A stretch of DNA of 64,000 nucleotides from an uncultured Erythrobacter sp. (lineage in GTDB: Bacteria > Pseudomonadota > Alphaproteobacteria > Sphingomonadales > Sphingomonadaceae): positions 558,001 to 622,000 of the forward strand of contig CANLZP010000002.1 of NCBI GenBank assembly GCA_947495695.1, written 5' to 3'. The notes beneath the pieces were generated by a model. That model worked only from the letters and a program-made list of their open reading frames with translations, ran no database searches and was not told the origin of the DNA. This document shows positions 43,983-54,655 of this stretch, piece after piece (positions within the stretch are counted from its first letter, which is position 1; every line of letters starts with the position of its first letter). The position numbers and the translations under genes were made by a program.

Positions 43983-44878
43983 TCAAACGCTTCTCAATTC
44001 TGGCAGCGGTCGCACTGGCTTTGATGTCTTGCGGGGACAGTCCCTCAGATAAAGCCAATGCAGAATTGGCCGAGGGGATCGCGCCATCGCCAATTCTTTA
44101 TGAGTTAAGCGATGATAGCGGCACGGCCCGAGGGTGGATGTTTGGTACGATCCATTCCTTGCCTGCCGACCTGCAGTGGAGAACACCGGCACTCGATAGC
44201 GTCATCCAGAATGCCGATTCCCTCGTGGTTGAAATCGCCGATCTGGAAGACGCAACCCGGATGCGCAGCACATTTGGCCAACTTTCAACAACGCCCGGGC
44301 AGCCAGACCTCGACCAAAGAGTGCCCGCAATAAAGCGCCCTGCCCTGTCCGCTTTGCTGAGCAAGGCAAATTATCGCGTGTCCGACTTTCGCGATATCGA
44401 AACATGGGCCGCTGCCCTGATTCTGGCTCAAGCGAGCAACACCGGTGAAGGCGAGGCTGGAGCAGACCGGGTCATCCTTCGGGAGTTTCGTGGTCGAACC
44501 ATCCATGAGTTTGAGGGCGCGGTGCAGCAGTTGAGCATTTTTGATCAACTGCCCGAAAGCGAACAATCCGATCTGCTGGTTGGCGTGCTTGAAGAAGAAG
44601 CGCTGAAGGAACAGGATCCTAACCGATTGCGGCGTGCTTGGCTGGGCGGTGATGAAGCGGCATTGATCGATGCCACCACATCAGGCTTGATGGCTGATCC
44701 AGAACTGCGCGAAGCCTTGCTGGTAGAGCGCAATAAAGCGTGGATCGCGCCGCTGGTCCGCATTCTAAATCGCGGTGAAAAACCGCTGGTGGCCGTTGGC
44801 GCGGCGCACATTGTTGGCAAGGATGGCCTGCCAGAATTGCTGGCTGAGCGCGGATATACAGTCCGGCGTATTCAATAA
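43979..44878 (+). CDS. TraB/GumN family lipoprotein
   Basis: A second TraB/GumN protein of 299 residues, beginning with GTG at 43979 inside the previous stop codon. The N-terminus is a lipoprotein signal with lipobox LMSC near residue 18. The motifs mirror the upstream gene: MFGTIHSLP (first GxxH), SLVVEIADLED (Glu), and GAAHIVGKDGL (second GxxH). The two paralogues are quite divergent over the rest, so the duplication is old. One soluble and one membrane-anchored periplasmic copy translated in tandem suggests a heteromeric complex or related substrates. A weak GC stem (ATCGGG/CCCGAT) follows the stop. Confidence 0.85.
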   Translation: MIKRFSILAAVALALMSCGDSPSDKANAELAEGIAPSPILYELSDDSGTARGWMFGTIHSLPADLQWRTPALDSVIQNADSLVVEIADLEDATRMRSTFGQLSTTPGQPDLDQRVPAIKRPALSALLSKANYRVSDFRDIETWAAALILAQASNTGEGEAGADRVILREFRGRTIHEFEGAVQQLSIFDQLPESEQSDLLVGVLEEEALKEQDPNRLRRAWLGGDEAALIDATTSGLMADPELREALLVERNKAWIAPLVRILNRGEKPLVAVGAAHIVGKDGLPELLAERGYTVRRIQ

Positions 44879-45059
44879 AGTCTGGTGTGACGGCGTGCGA
44901 TCGGGGCTCGCCGCCCGATAAAATGCTTGTCCAAGCGCTCGCACAGGGCTTGCCAAGACTGCCCATGCACCCTAAAGGCCCGCCCTTCGATTGTCATGGT
45001 CATCCCTGGAGGCGTGGCAAGCGAAATGTATCAAACAAGCAATTCGAAAGGCTAGTGAC

Positions 45060-45749
45060 ATGAGCGACGCTCTAAACCTGCCGGCCGAGCTGCGCGAACG
45101 GGCTGGCAAGGGAGCCTCCCGTGCATTGCGTCGCGAAGGTCGTGTACCCGCTGTCATTTATGGCGGCAAAGAAGAACCCATCACAATCCATCTCGAAGAG
45201 AAGGAAGTTGTCCGCCAATTGATGCTGGGCCACTTCATGAACTCTATCGTTATGATCGATCTTGGTGGCGATAGCGTTCGCACCCTACCCAAGGATGTCG
45301 CTTTCCATCCGGTCACAGACCGTCCGACGCACATCGATTTCCTGCGCCTTGCCAAAGACGCGAAGATCGAAGTCGCTATTCCGGTTGTCTTCATTAACGA
45401 AGAAGCATCACCTGGCCTCAAGAAGGGCGGCGTTCTTAACGTGGTCCGTCACGATTTGGATCTGGTTTGCGAATCTGACAAGATTCCTGACGAGATTGAG
45501 ATTGATGTCACCGGCAAGGAAGTTGGCGATTCGATCCACATCAGCGAAATCACGCTGCCTGCTGGTAGCGAGAGCGCGATTACCGATCGTGACTTCACCA
45601 TTGCAACGCTGGTTGCTCCTTCCGCACTCAAGAAGAGTGAAGGTGAAGGCGAAGACGGCGAAGAAGATGGCGAAGAAGTTGCAGCCGATGAGGTTGAAGC
45701 AACCGCGCAGAAAGATGATGGCGAAGAAGGCGAAGGCGGCGAAGGATAA
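45060..45749 (+). CDS. rplY: 50S ribosomal protein L25 / general stress protein Ctc
   Basis: The long CTC form of L25, which binds 5S rRNA. The ATG at 45060 with an AAAGG site gives 229 residues. The N-terminal L25 domain ([40 protein letters not shown]) is followed by the C-terminal TL5 beta domain with SFHP-type stretch [17 protein letters not shown] and [31 protein letters not shown] (about residues 95-140). The tail is very acidic ([20 protein letters not shown]), as in alphaproteobacterial CTC proteins. A clear terminator follows 44 bp after the stop. The next gene, pth, is the usual neighbour. Confidence 0.95.
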   Translation: MSDALNLPAELRERAGKGASRALRREGRVPAVIYGGKEEPITIHLEEKEVVRQLMLGHFMNSIVMIDLGGDSVRTLPKDVAFHPVTDRPTHIDFLRLAKDAKIEVAIPVVFINEEASPGLKKGGVLNVVRHDLDLVCESDKIPDEIEIDVTGKEVGDSIHISEITLPAGSESAITDRDFTIATLVAPSALKKSEGEGEDGEEDGEEVAADEVEATAQKDDGEEGEGGEG

Positions 45750-45792
45750 GCTGACCTGGTCTGTTACGACCCATCAATACATATCACCAAGG

Positions 45793-45822
45793 CGGCGGGC
45801 TTCTCACGAAGTCCGCCGTTTT
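45793..45822 (+). terminator. Intrinsic terminator after rplY
   Basis: An 11-bp stem with one mismatch (45793-45803 with 45808-45818) and a TCAC tetraloop is followed immediately by TTTTG. It lies between rplY and pth on the same strand. The two genes are therefore probably separate transcription units, although read-through is possible. Confidence 0.8.
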
Positions 45823-45843
45823 GTTTGTGAGCTGTTTGTTGCG

Positions 45844-45945
45844 CCTCAAGCGTCGGAATTCGCATCCGCTCATTTGGCTTTCTTGCCTCTCGCACACCCA
45901 TGCGGGTGCGCGTCCTCGGTGGCAATTCTTTCGCTACGCTTGAGG
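45844..45945 (+). repeat. Nested long palindrome between rplY and pth
   Basis: Three tiers of complementary arms are nested in about 100 bp. CCTCAAGCGT (45844-45853) pairs with ACGCTTGAGG (45936-45945). TTGCC (45883-45887) pairs with GGCAA (45921-45925). The centre CGCACACCC (45891-45899) pairs with GGGTGCGCG (45904-45912) with one mismatch. As RNA it would form a long interrupted hairpin ending 28 nt before the pth start. It could be a leader element, a small RNA, or a REP/BIME-type repeat. Confidence 0.55.
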
Positions 45946-45973
45946 GGTAGGCAAAGCCTGCTAAGGACAAATC

Positions 45974-46543
45974 ATGCAAATTTGGGCAGGCCTTGGAAAT
46001 CCCGGACCGCAATATGCGATGCACCGGCACAATGTTGGTTTTATGGCGTGCGACGTCATCGCCGAGATGCATGGCTTTGGCCCGATCCAAAAGAAATTTC
46101 AGGGTTGGACCCAGGAAGGCCGGATCGGCTCTAACAAGATCCTGCTGATTAAACCTGCCACCTATATGAATGAAAGCGGCCGCGCCATTGGCGAGGCAAT
46201 GCGTTATTACAAATTGGAACCTAAAGACGTCACCGTGTTCTATGACGAGCTTGATCTTGATCCGTTCAAGATCAAGGTGAAGCGCGGCGGGGGTGCCGCA
46301 GGCCACAATGGCATCCGTTCCACCATTCAGCACATTGGTGCCGAATTTCGGCGCGTGCGCATCGGCATAGGCCATCCGGGCCATAAAGATCGAGTCACGA
46401 GCCATGTGCTGGGCAATTTTGCCAAGGCTGAACAAGACAGTTTGGTACAGATGTTGGGGGCCATTGGGGCCGAGGCTGAATGGCTGGCCAATGACAACGA
46501 CCCGCGCTTCATGAGCGAGATTGCCATGCGGATGCAGGACTAG
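45974..46543 (+). CDS. pth: Peptidyl-tRNA hydrolase
   Basis: Pth releases tRNA from peptidyl-tRNA that drops off stalled ribosomes. The 189-residue protein shows MQIWAGLGNPGPQYAMHRHNVGFMACD (with the catalytic His in RHNVG), LIKPATYMNESGRAI, YDELDLDPFKIKVKRGGGAAGHNGIRS and RVRIGIGHP. The ATG at 45974 is preceded by AAGGA. It follows rplY, the conserved neighbour in many alphaproteobacteria, but with a terminator and a nested palindrome in between. Confidence 0.96.
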   Translation: MQIWAGLGNPGPQYAMHRHNVGFMACDVIAEMHGFGPIQKKFQGWTQEGRIGSNKILLIKPATYMNESGRAIGEAMRYYKLEPKDVTVFYDELDLDPFKIKVKRGGGAAGHNGIRSTIQHIGAEFRRVRIGIGHPGHKDRVTSHVLGNFAKAEQDSLVQMLGAIGAEAEWLANDNDPRFMSEIAMRMQD

Positions 46544-46595
46544 TTCACCGCGATAGAAACCGTCGCTCAAACGTATAGCGACAAAGGAGTAAACC

Positions 46596-47591
46596 ATGCC
46601 TTCCATCAATCGTCGTCATCTACTTGCTGGAGCCGCTGCCACTGGCGCTCTGGCTGCCACTGCAACCCTTGCCCAAACCGATCTGGTCGAGACCAAGCCC
46701 AATCTTTCGGGGAAGAGCATTCTGATCACCGGCTGCTCGACCGGATTTGGCCGAATGGGCGCAGAACATTATGCCCGCTTGGGGGCCAAAGTGTTTGCGA
46801 CCATGCGCAATTTACCTCGCGATGAAGGCGATGAATTGATCGCGCTGGCCAAGGCCGACAATCTCGACATCCATGTGCTGGAAATTGACGTGACCTCGGA
46901 CGAGCAAGTTGCCGCCGGGGTGGCAGAGGCAGAGCGGATCAATGGCGGAGCGCTGGATGTGGTCATCAACAATGCGGGCATTTCCTTTGGTGGCCCGATT
47001 GAAATTCAGGATGTTGAGGCGACGAAATTGACGCTCGACACAAATGTTGTTGGTCCACAGCGCATTCACCGGGCCGTTCTGCCCGCCATGCGCGCGGCGA
47101 AATCAGGCCTCATCATCAATATCTCGTCGCAATTGGGCCGCGTCATCGCGCCCGGCTTTGGACAATATTCTCCATCGAAATTTGCCCTTGAAGCAATGAG
47201 CGAAGCGCTTGCCTATGAACTTGTTCCGCATGGTATCGACGTTAATGTTATCGAGCCGGGCGGTTACCCGACCATGATCTGGTCAAATGCCAACAAAAAC
47301 AGCCTAGAACTGCTGGATAGATCCGATGGCACACATACATCGGGCTATGCCGCTATGATCGAGCAATTGGGCAAGCGCACCGGAGGCGGATCGACCAATC
47401 CGATGGATGTGCCCCATGCAATCGCCAAGGTCATTGCGATGCCAGCTGGCACCAGACCCCTACGCACGCCAGTGCACCCTGGTCCCAAGCCTCAAATCGC
47501 GATCAATGATCTGACCGCAAAGGTTCAGGTCGGATGGCTTGGTGCATCACCCTTTGGGCCGTGGATCAAATCGGTTCATAACGTAGCTTAG
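46596..47591 (+). CDS. Tat-exported short-chain dehydrogenase/reductase
   Basis: A 331-residue SDR. The N-terminus MPSINRRHLLAGAAATGALAATATLA looks like a twin-arginine signal peptide (NRRHLLAG), which is unusual for an NAD(P)-dependent SDR. The SDR core follows: cofactor loop TGCSTGFGRMG (about residue 43), NNAGISFGGP, the Ser of SSQLGRVI, and the YxxxK pair in YSPSKFALEAM. The EPGGYPT stretch is also normal for classical SDRs. The motifs are intact, so catalysis is plausible, but export and cofactor supply in the periplasm are open questions. An alternative is that the leader is a membrane anchor. It precedes ychF. Confidence 0.85.
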   Translation: MPSINRRHLLAGAAATGALAATATLAQTDLVETKPNLSGKSILITGCSTGFGRMGAEHYARLGAKVFATMRNLPRDEGDELIALAKADNLDIHVLEIDVTSDEQVAAGVAEAERINGGALDVVINNAGISFGGPIEIQDVEATKLTLDTNVVGPQRIHRAVLPAMRAAKSGLIINISSQLGRVIAPGFGQYSPSKFALEAMSEALAYELVPHGIDVNVIEPGGYPTMIWSNANKNSLELLDRSDGTHTSGYAAMIEQLGKRTGGGSTNPMDVPHAIAKVIAMPAGTRPLRTPVHPGPKPQIAINDLTAKVQVGWLGASPFGPWIKSVHNVA

Positions 47592-47662
47592 ATCGCGCTG
47601 GGCTGGTGTTTCCCGATTGTCGCGGCTAAGGCGCGCGGCACCACTATTATCCGGAGTTTTCG

Positions 47663-48763
47663 ATGGGTTTCCGTTGCGGGATCGTCGGCTTGCCCAATGT
47701 TGGCAAGTCCACCCTTTTCAATGCACTGACCGAGACGCAGGCCGCGCAGGCTGCGAACTATCCCTTTTGCACGATCGAGCCGAATGTCGGTCAGGTCGCG
47801 GTTCCGGATGAGCGTTTGGACAAAATTGCTGCGATCGCCAAAAGCGCCAAGGTCATCCCGACGCAGCTGGCTTTTGTCGACATCGCCGGTCTGGTTAAGG
47901 GTGCAAGCCAAGGCGAAGGTCTGGGTAATCAGTTCCTCGGCAATATCCGCGAGGTAGACGCGATTGTTCACGTGCTGCGGTGTTTTGAAGATGACGATAT
48001 TCAGCATGTAAGCAATCACGTCGATCCGCTGGCAGATGCTGAAGTGGTCGAAACCGAGTTGATGCTGTCCGATCTGGAGAGCTTGGAAAAGCGCGTCCCC
48101 AATGCGGAAAAGCGCGGCAATGCCGGTGACAAGGAAGCCAAGGCGCTCGCCAGCGTGCTGGGCCAAGCGCTCGGCCTGCTGCGCGATGGCAAACCGGCCC
48201 GCCTGACCGAGCCGAAGGACGATGAAGAACAACGCTTGTTCGAGCAAGCCCAATTGCTCACCGCTAAGCCGGTTCTGTATGTGTGCAATGTGGCTGAAGA
48301 AGACGCGGCGAAAGGCAATGCCTTGACCGAGCAAGTGTTCGCCAAAGCCGCAGCCGAAGGCGCGCAGGCAGTTGTGGTATCAGCCGCAATCGAGGCCGAA
48401 CTGGTCGAAATGCCCGAGGAAGACCGCGCCGAATATCTGGCCGAACTAGGTCTTGAAGAAAGCGGCCTAGCCCGCGTGATCCGCGCTGGATACGAGCTTC
48501 TCGATCTACAAACCTTCTTCACCGCAGGCCCCAAGGAATCGAGGGCATGGACCGTGGCCAAGAATGCCAAAGCGCCTCAGGCTGCTGGCGAAATCCACAG
48601 TGATTTCGAGAAGGGTTTCATCCGCGCAGAAACAATCGCCTATGACGATTATATCGCGCTGAACGGAGAAAGCGGCGCGCGCGAAGCGGGTAAATTGCGC
48701 CAGGAGGGCAAGGAATATCTTGTCCAGGACGGCGACGTCATGCTGTTCAAATTCAACGTTTAA
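47663..48763 (+). CDS. ychF: Redox-regulated ATPase YchF
   Basis: YchF (OLA1 group) is a translation-associated P-loop protein that prefers ATP to GTP. The 366-residue length is typical. P-loop GLPNVGKST is at about residue 8. The family stretch NYPFCTIEPNVG and DIAGLVKGASQGEGLGNQFL follow, with the altered base motif NVAEED (in place of the GTPase NKxD) near residue 207. The C-terminal TGS domain ends FIRAETIAYDDYIALNGESGAREAGKLRQEGKEYLVQDGDVMLFKFNV. The gene lies just before a MaoC-type gene on the same strand. Confidence 0.96.
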   Translation: MGFRCGIVGLPNVGKSTLFNALTETQAAQAANYPFCTIEPNVGQVAVPDERLDKIAAIAKSAKVIPTQLAFVDIAGLVKGASQGEGLGNQFLGNIREVDAIVHVLRCFEDDDIQHVSNHVDPLADAEVVETELMLSDLESLEKRVPNAEKRGNAGDKEAKALASVLGQALGLLRDGKPARLTEPKDDEEQRLFEQAQLLTAKPVLYVCNVAEEDAAKGNALTEQVFAKAAAEGAQAVVVSAAIEAELVEMPEEDRAEYLAELGLEESGLARVIRAGYELLDLQTFFTAGPKESRAWTVAKNAKAPQAAGEIHSDFEKGFIRAETIAYDDYIALNGESGAREAGKLRQEGKEYLVQDGDVMLFKFNV

Positions 48764-48776
48764 ACAGAGGCGTGCC

Positions 48777-49250
48777 ATGAGTGACGACGTGATGTATTTC
48801 GAAGACCTGATTGTCGGCACACGGCAAAGTTATGGCCGCTATGAAGTGACCCGCGAAGAAGTGCTGGAATTCGCTAACAAATACGATCCGCAACCCTTCC
48901 ATCTGGACGATGAAGCTGCCGCACAGACGCATTTCGGTCGTTTGTCAGCCAGTGGCTGGCACACCTGTTCTATGGTCATGGCAATGTTGGTCGAGAATTT
49001 TATGGGCCAGAAAAGCGCCGGACTTGGCTCTCCCGGTCTGGAAAATCTCAAGTGGAAAACCCCGGTTTATCCGGGCGATGTTTTGCGGGTTGAAAGCGAG
49101 CTGATCGAGAAGCGTCGCAGCAAATCTCGTCCCGATATGGGCCTGACAAAGACACATATTCAGGTCTTCAATCAGAACGATGAGATGGTGATGGAATCGA
49201 CCAACATCGGCCTGATGCAAGTTCGCAATCCTGACGCGCCGATAGATTGA
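48777..49250 (+). CDS. MaoC family dehydratase
   Basis: A 157-residue hot-dog-fold protein of the (R)-specific enoyl-CoA hydratase (MaoC) type. The ATG at 48777 is 13 bp after ychF. The active-site stretch is seen in YDPQPFHLDDEAAAQTHFGRLSASGWHTCSMVMAML (about residues 38-74), containing the D/H pair typical of this fold (DPQPFHLD). The KWKTPVYPGDVLRVESELIEKR segment is the second motif. It likely acts on an enoyl-CoA or acts as a related hydratase; substrate unknown. It converges on an SDR gene 7 bp away. Confidence 0.9.
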   Translation: MSDDVMYFEDLIVGTRQSYGRYEVTREEVLEFANKYDPQPFHLDDEAAAQTHFGRLSASGWHTCSMVMAMLVENFMGQKSAGLGSPGLENLKWKTPVYPGDVLRVESELIEKRRSKSRPDMGLTKTHIQVFNQNDEMVMESTNIGLMQVRNPDAPID

Positions 49251-49257
49251 GCCAGAC

Positions 49258-50040
49258 CTAGGCGGTGGAAATCATCCCGCCATCCAGCACAATCGTCTGA
49301 CCAATCATCCACGCGGAGGCAGGCGAACACAGGAAAATTGCTGTTCCGGCAATATCTTCCGGACCACCCATTCTGCCCCGTGGTATTTTCGAGATTGAGA
49401 ACTTCGTCAACTCGTCATTATCGACGATTTGCTTGGTCATGTCGCTGGGGAATAGGCCCGGTGCAATCGCATTCACATTGATCCCGGCGGAACAAAGATC
49501 AACCGCGACATGCTCGGTCAATTGGACCACGGCAGACTTGCTCGCCGTGTAGGCATAAGTTGGCATGCCCGAATTGCGGATGCCATTGATGGAAGCGATG
49601 TTGATGATCCGGGCTGGATCATCCTTGTCGCCAGCTGCCTTCAGCAGGGGCAGGAATTTTTGTATCGCAAAGAATATCGCTTTGACGTTGATATCCATGA
49701 CTTTGTCCCACCCCTTCTCGGGAAAGTCAGCGATGGGCGCGCTCCAATTGGCCCCCGCATTGTTGATCAAGATATCGATCTTGTCTTCGCGCTTGCTGAC
49801 TTCGGCAACAAACGCCTCGATGCCTTCAACAGACGACATATCGCCCGGAATGGCGATACACTCGCCAAACTGCGACAGTTCTTCTGCATTGGCCATCAAC
49901 CGTTCCACTTTGCGGGCGGTAATATAAACCTTCACACCATTTTCGAGCAGACCTTGCGCCATCATGGCGCCAATCCCGCTAGAGCCACCAGAAACGACCG
50001 CTACCTTACCGCTAATATCAAACAGATTTTTCATAGACAT
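49258..50040 (-). CDS. SDR family oxidoreductase
   Basis: A classical SDR of 260 residues. Cofactor loop SGGSSGIGAMMAQGL (about residues 17-31), NNAGANWS, catalytic Ser in NIASINGIRN, and YAYTASKSAVVQL (the YxxxK pair) are all intact. The C-terminal IAPGLFPSDM and LDGGMIS stretches match the group that includes 3-oxoacyl-ACP reductase-like enzymes and glucose/gluconate dehydrogenases. No signal peptide is present. Start at the ATG ending at 50040; another Met lies two codons later. Substrate unknown, but the neighbouring MaoC gene suggests acyl chemistry. Confidence 0.9.
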   Translation of the reverse strand: MSMKNLFDISGKVAVVSGGSSGIGAMMAQGLLENGVKVYITARKVERLMANAEELSQFGECIAIPGDMSSVEGIEAFVAEVSKREDKIDILINNAGANWSAPIADFPEKGWDKVMDINVKAIFFAIQKFLPLLKAAGDKDDPARIINIASINGIRNSGMPTYAYTASKSAVVQLTEHVAVDLCSAGINVNAIAPGLFPSDMTKQIVDNDELTKFSISKIPRGRMGGPEDIAGTAIFLCSPASAWMIGQTIVLDGGMISTA

Positions 50041-50085
50041 AAGATGTTCCAGTTCTCAAAAAATGGGTGTTGGACTAGTGGCACC

Positions 50086-53172
<3,087 letters not shown>

Positions 53173-53195
53173 TGGCCAAATAAGGAGACCGGGGC

Positions 53196-54101
53196 ATGGC
53201 GCCGCCTTCATCCCGGCGTTCGGGTCATTCGCGCAGAGCACAATATTCGATCTTCACCGGCTATGTGCTCGCCTCCATCGGTGCCCTGATTGGCGCGGTG
53301 CTTTTGGTCATCTCGATCTTCCAGCCCAGTGCTTTCAGCGGGGTACGCGGCACAGCGATCAATGCGGTTGAACCGGCCGCCGAAGTCACCACAACCAGTC
53401 GAACCGGATTTGCCAGCCTGTATGACAATGTCAGCGGGTATTTGCGCGCCGGCAGCCAGAACGCAGCTTTGAATGAAGAGCTGGAAATCGCCCGGATCAA
53501 ATTGGAAGAAGCCAAAGCGGTTGAACAGGAAAACCTGCGCCTAAAGGCATTGCTAGGCATAAAGCAGGAAGAGGTTGAGCCCATTGTCGTCAACCGCCTG
53601 GTCGGATCCACCTCTGCCAGCACCCGCCGCTTTGCCTATTTGGGGGCCGGAAGCAGCGATGGGGTTGCGGTGGGTATGCCGGTGCGCGGGCCGCATGGCG
53701 TTGTTGGCCGCATATTGGAAGTTTCCAGCAACAGCGCGCGGGTGATGCTGCTGACCGATAGCGAGAGCGTGCTGCCAGTGCGCCGCGCTGATGATGAAGT
53801 AGTCGCCTTTGCCGAGGGCCGCGGCGATGGCTTGTTGAACATTCGATTGATCAATCTGGGCATCAACCCCTTGGAACCCGGCGATGTGTTTGTGACCAGC
53901 GGAGCCGGTGGATATTATCGACCAGGTGTGGCTGTCGCGATTGTCGATGAAGTCACCAGTGATGGAGCAATTGCGCGGTTGATCGCTGATCCGGCAGCAT
54001 CGGATATCGTATCGGTTGAGCCTATCTGGCAACCCGCCGCTTTGCAAAGTGCTCAGATACCCGTGCAAATTGCATTGGACGAAGTTGAGGCTGACCAATG
54101 A
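53196..54101 (+). CDS. mreC: Rod shape-determining protein MreC
   Basis: MreC is a bitopic inner-membrane protein that links MreB to the periplasmic wall enzymes. The 301-residue product starts behind AAGGAG. A cytoplasmic head (about residues 1-20) leads to one membrane helix (FTGYVLASIGALIGAVLLVISIF), a coiled coil (LNEELEIARIKLEEAKAVEQENLRLKALLGI) and two beta-barrel parts with AYLGAGSSDGVAVGMPVRGPHGVVGRILEVS and GDVFVTSGAGG. The stop overlaps mreD by 4 bp. The C-terminal tail is short. Confidence 0.95.
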   Translation: MAPPSSRRSGHSRRAQYSIFTGYVLASIGALIGAVLLVISIFQPSAFSGVRGTAINAVEPAAEVTTTSRTGFASLYDNVSGYLRAGSQNAALNEELEIARIKLEEAKAVEQENLRLKALLGIKQEEVEPIVVNRLVGSTSASTRRFAYLGAGSSDGVAVGMPVRGPHGVVGRILEVSSNSARVMLLTDSESVLPVRRADDEVVAFAEGRGDGLLNIRLINLGINPLEPGDVFVTSGAGGYYRPGVAVAIVDEVTSDGAIARLIADPAASDIVSVEPIWQPAALQSAQIPVQIALDEVEADQ

Positions 54102-54655
54102 CAGGCCAGTTGAACCGTGTTTCCGATAGTCGGCAATACGGTCGCCAGATCAACCGCGAAGCATCACCCTGGCGGCAATATGCCGTGCCCTATGTGTCGA
54201 TCATGGCCGGATCATTGCTGCCCGTATTTGTCCTGACGGGAACGATGCCAATCATGGCGCCATTGGGCTTCATGATGTTGCTCGGCTGGAGAATCATGCG
54301 GCCGGGCCTGCTCCCGGTCTGGATCGGCCTGCCCTTGGGGCTGGTTGATGATCTGTTCAGCGGGCAACCATTTGGCAGCGCAGTTCTGCTATGGTCATTG
54401 GCCATGTTGGCTATCGAGCAATTGGAACAACGCTTTCCCTGGCGCAATTTTGGCCATGACTGGCTGACCGCGAGCGTTGTGCTGGCAGCCTATCTGACGC
54501 TTGCGATGCTATTTTCTGGGGCGACACCCAATACCCATCAACTGACGGTAATCGCGCCGCAAATCGCATTGTCAATTTTGCTCTACCCAATTGTGGCCAT
54601 GGTGGTGTCCTGGTTGGATCGTTTCCGCCTCAGCCGCACGCGCGAGGTCGTGTGA
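54098..54655 (+). CDS. mreD: Rod shape-determining protein MreD
   Basis: MreD is the small polytopic partner of MreB and MreC. The 185-residue product has about five hydrophobic segments, from YVSIMAGSLLPVFVLTG through APLGFMMLLGWRIM, LLPVWIGLPLGLVDDLFSG and LLWSLAMLAIEQLE to QIALSILLYPIVAMVVSWLD. The GLVDDLFSGQPFG stretch is the best family match. ATGA overlap with mreC upstream and an overlapping GTG/ATG start of the PBP2 gene downstream show tight coupling. Confidence 0.92.
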   Translation: MTGQLNRVSDSRQYGRQINREASPWRQYAVPYVSIMAGSLLPVFVLTGTMPIMAPLGFMMLLGWRIMRPGLLPVWIGLPLGLVDDLFSGQPFGSAVLLWSLAMLAIEQLEQRFPWRNFGHDWLTASVVLAAYLTLAMLFSGATPNTHQLTVIAPQIALSILLYPIVAMVVSWLDRFRLSRTREVV

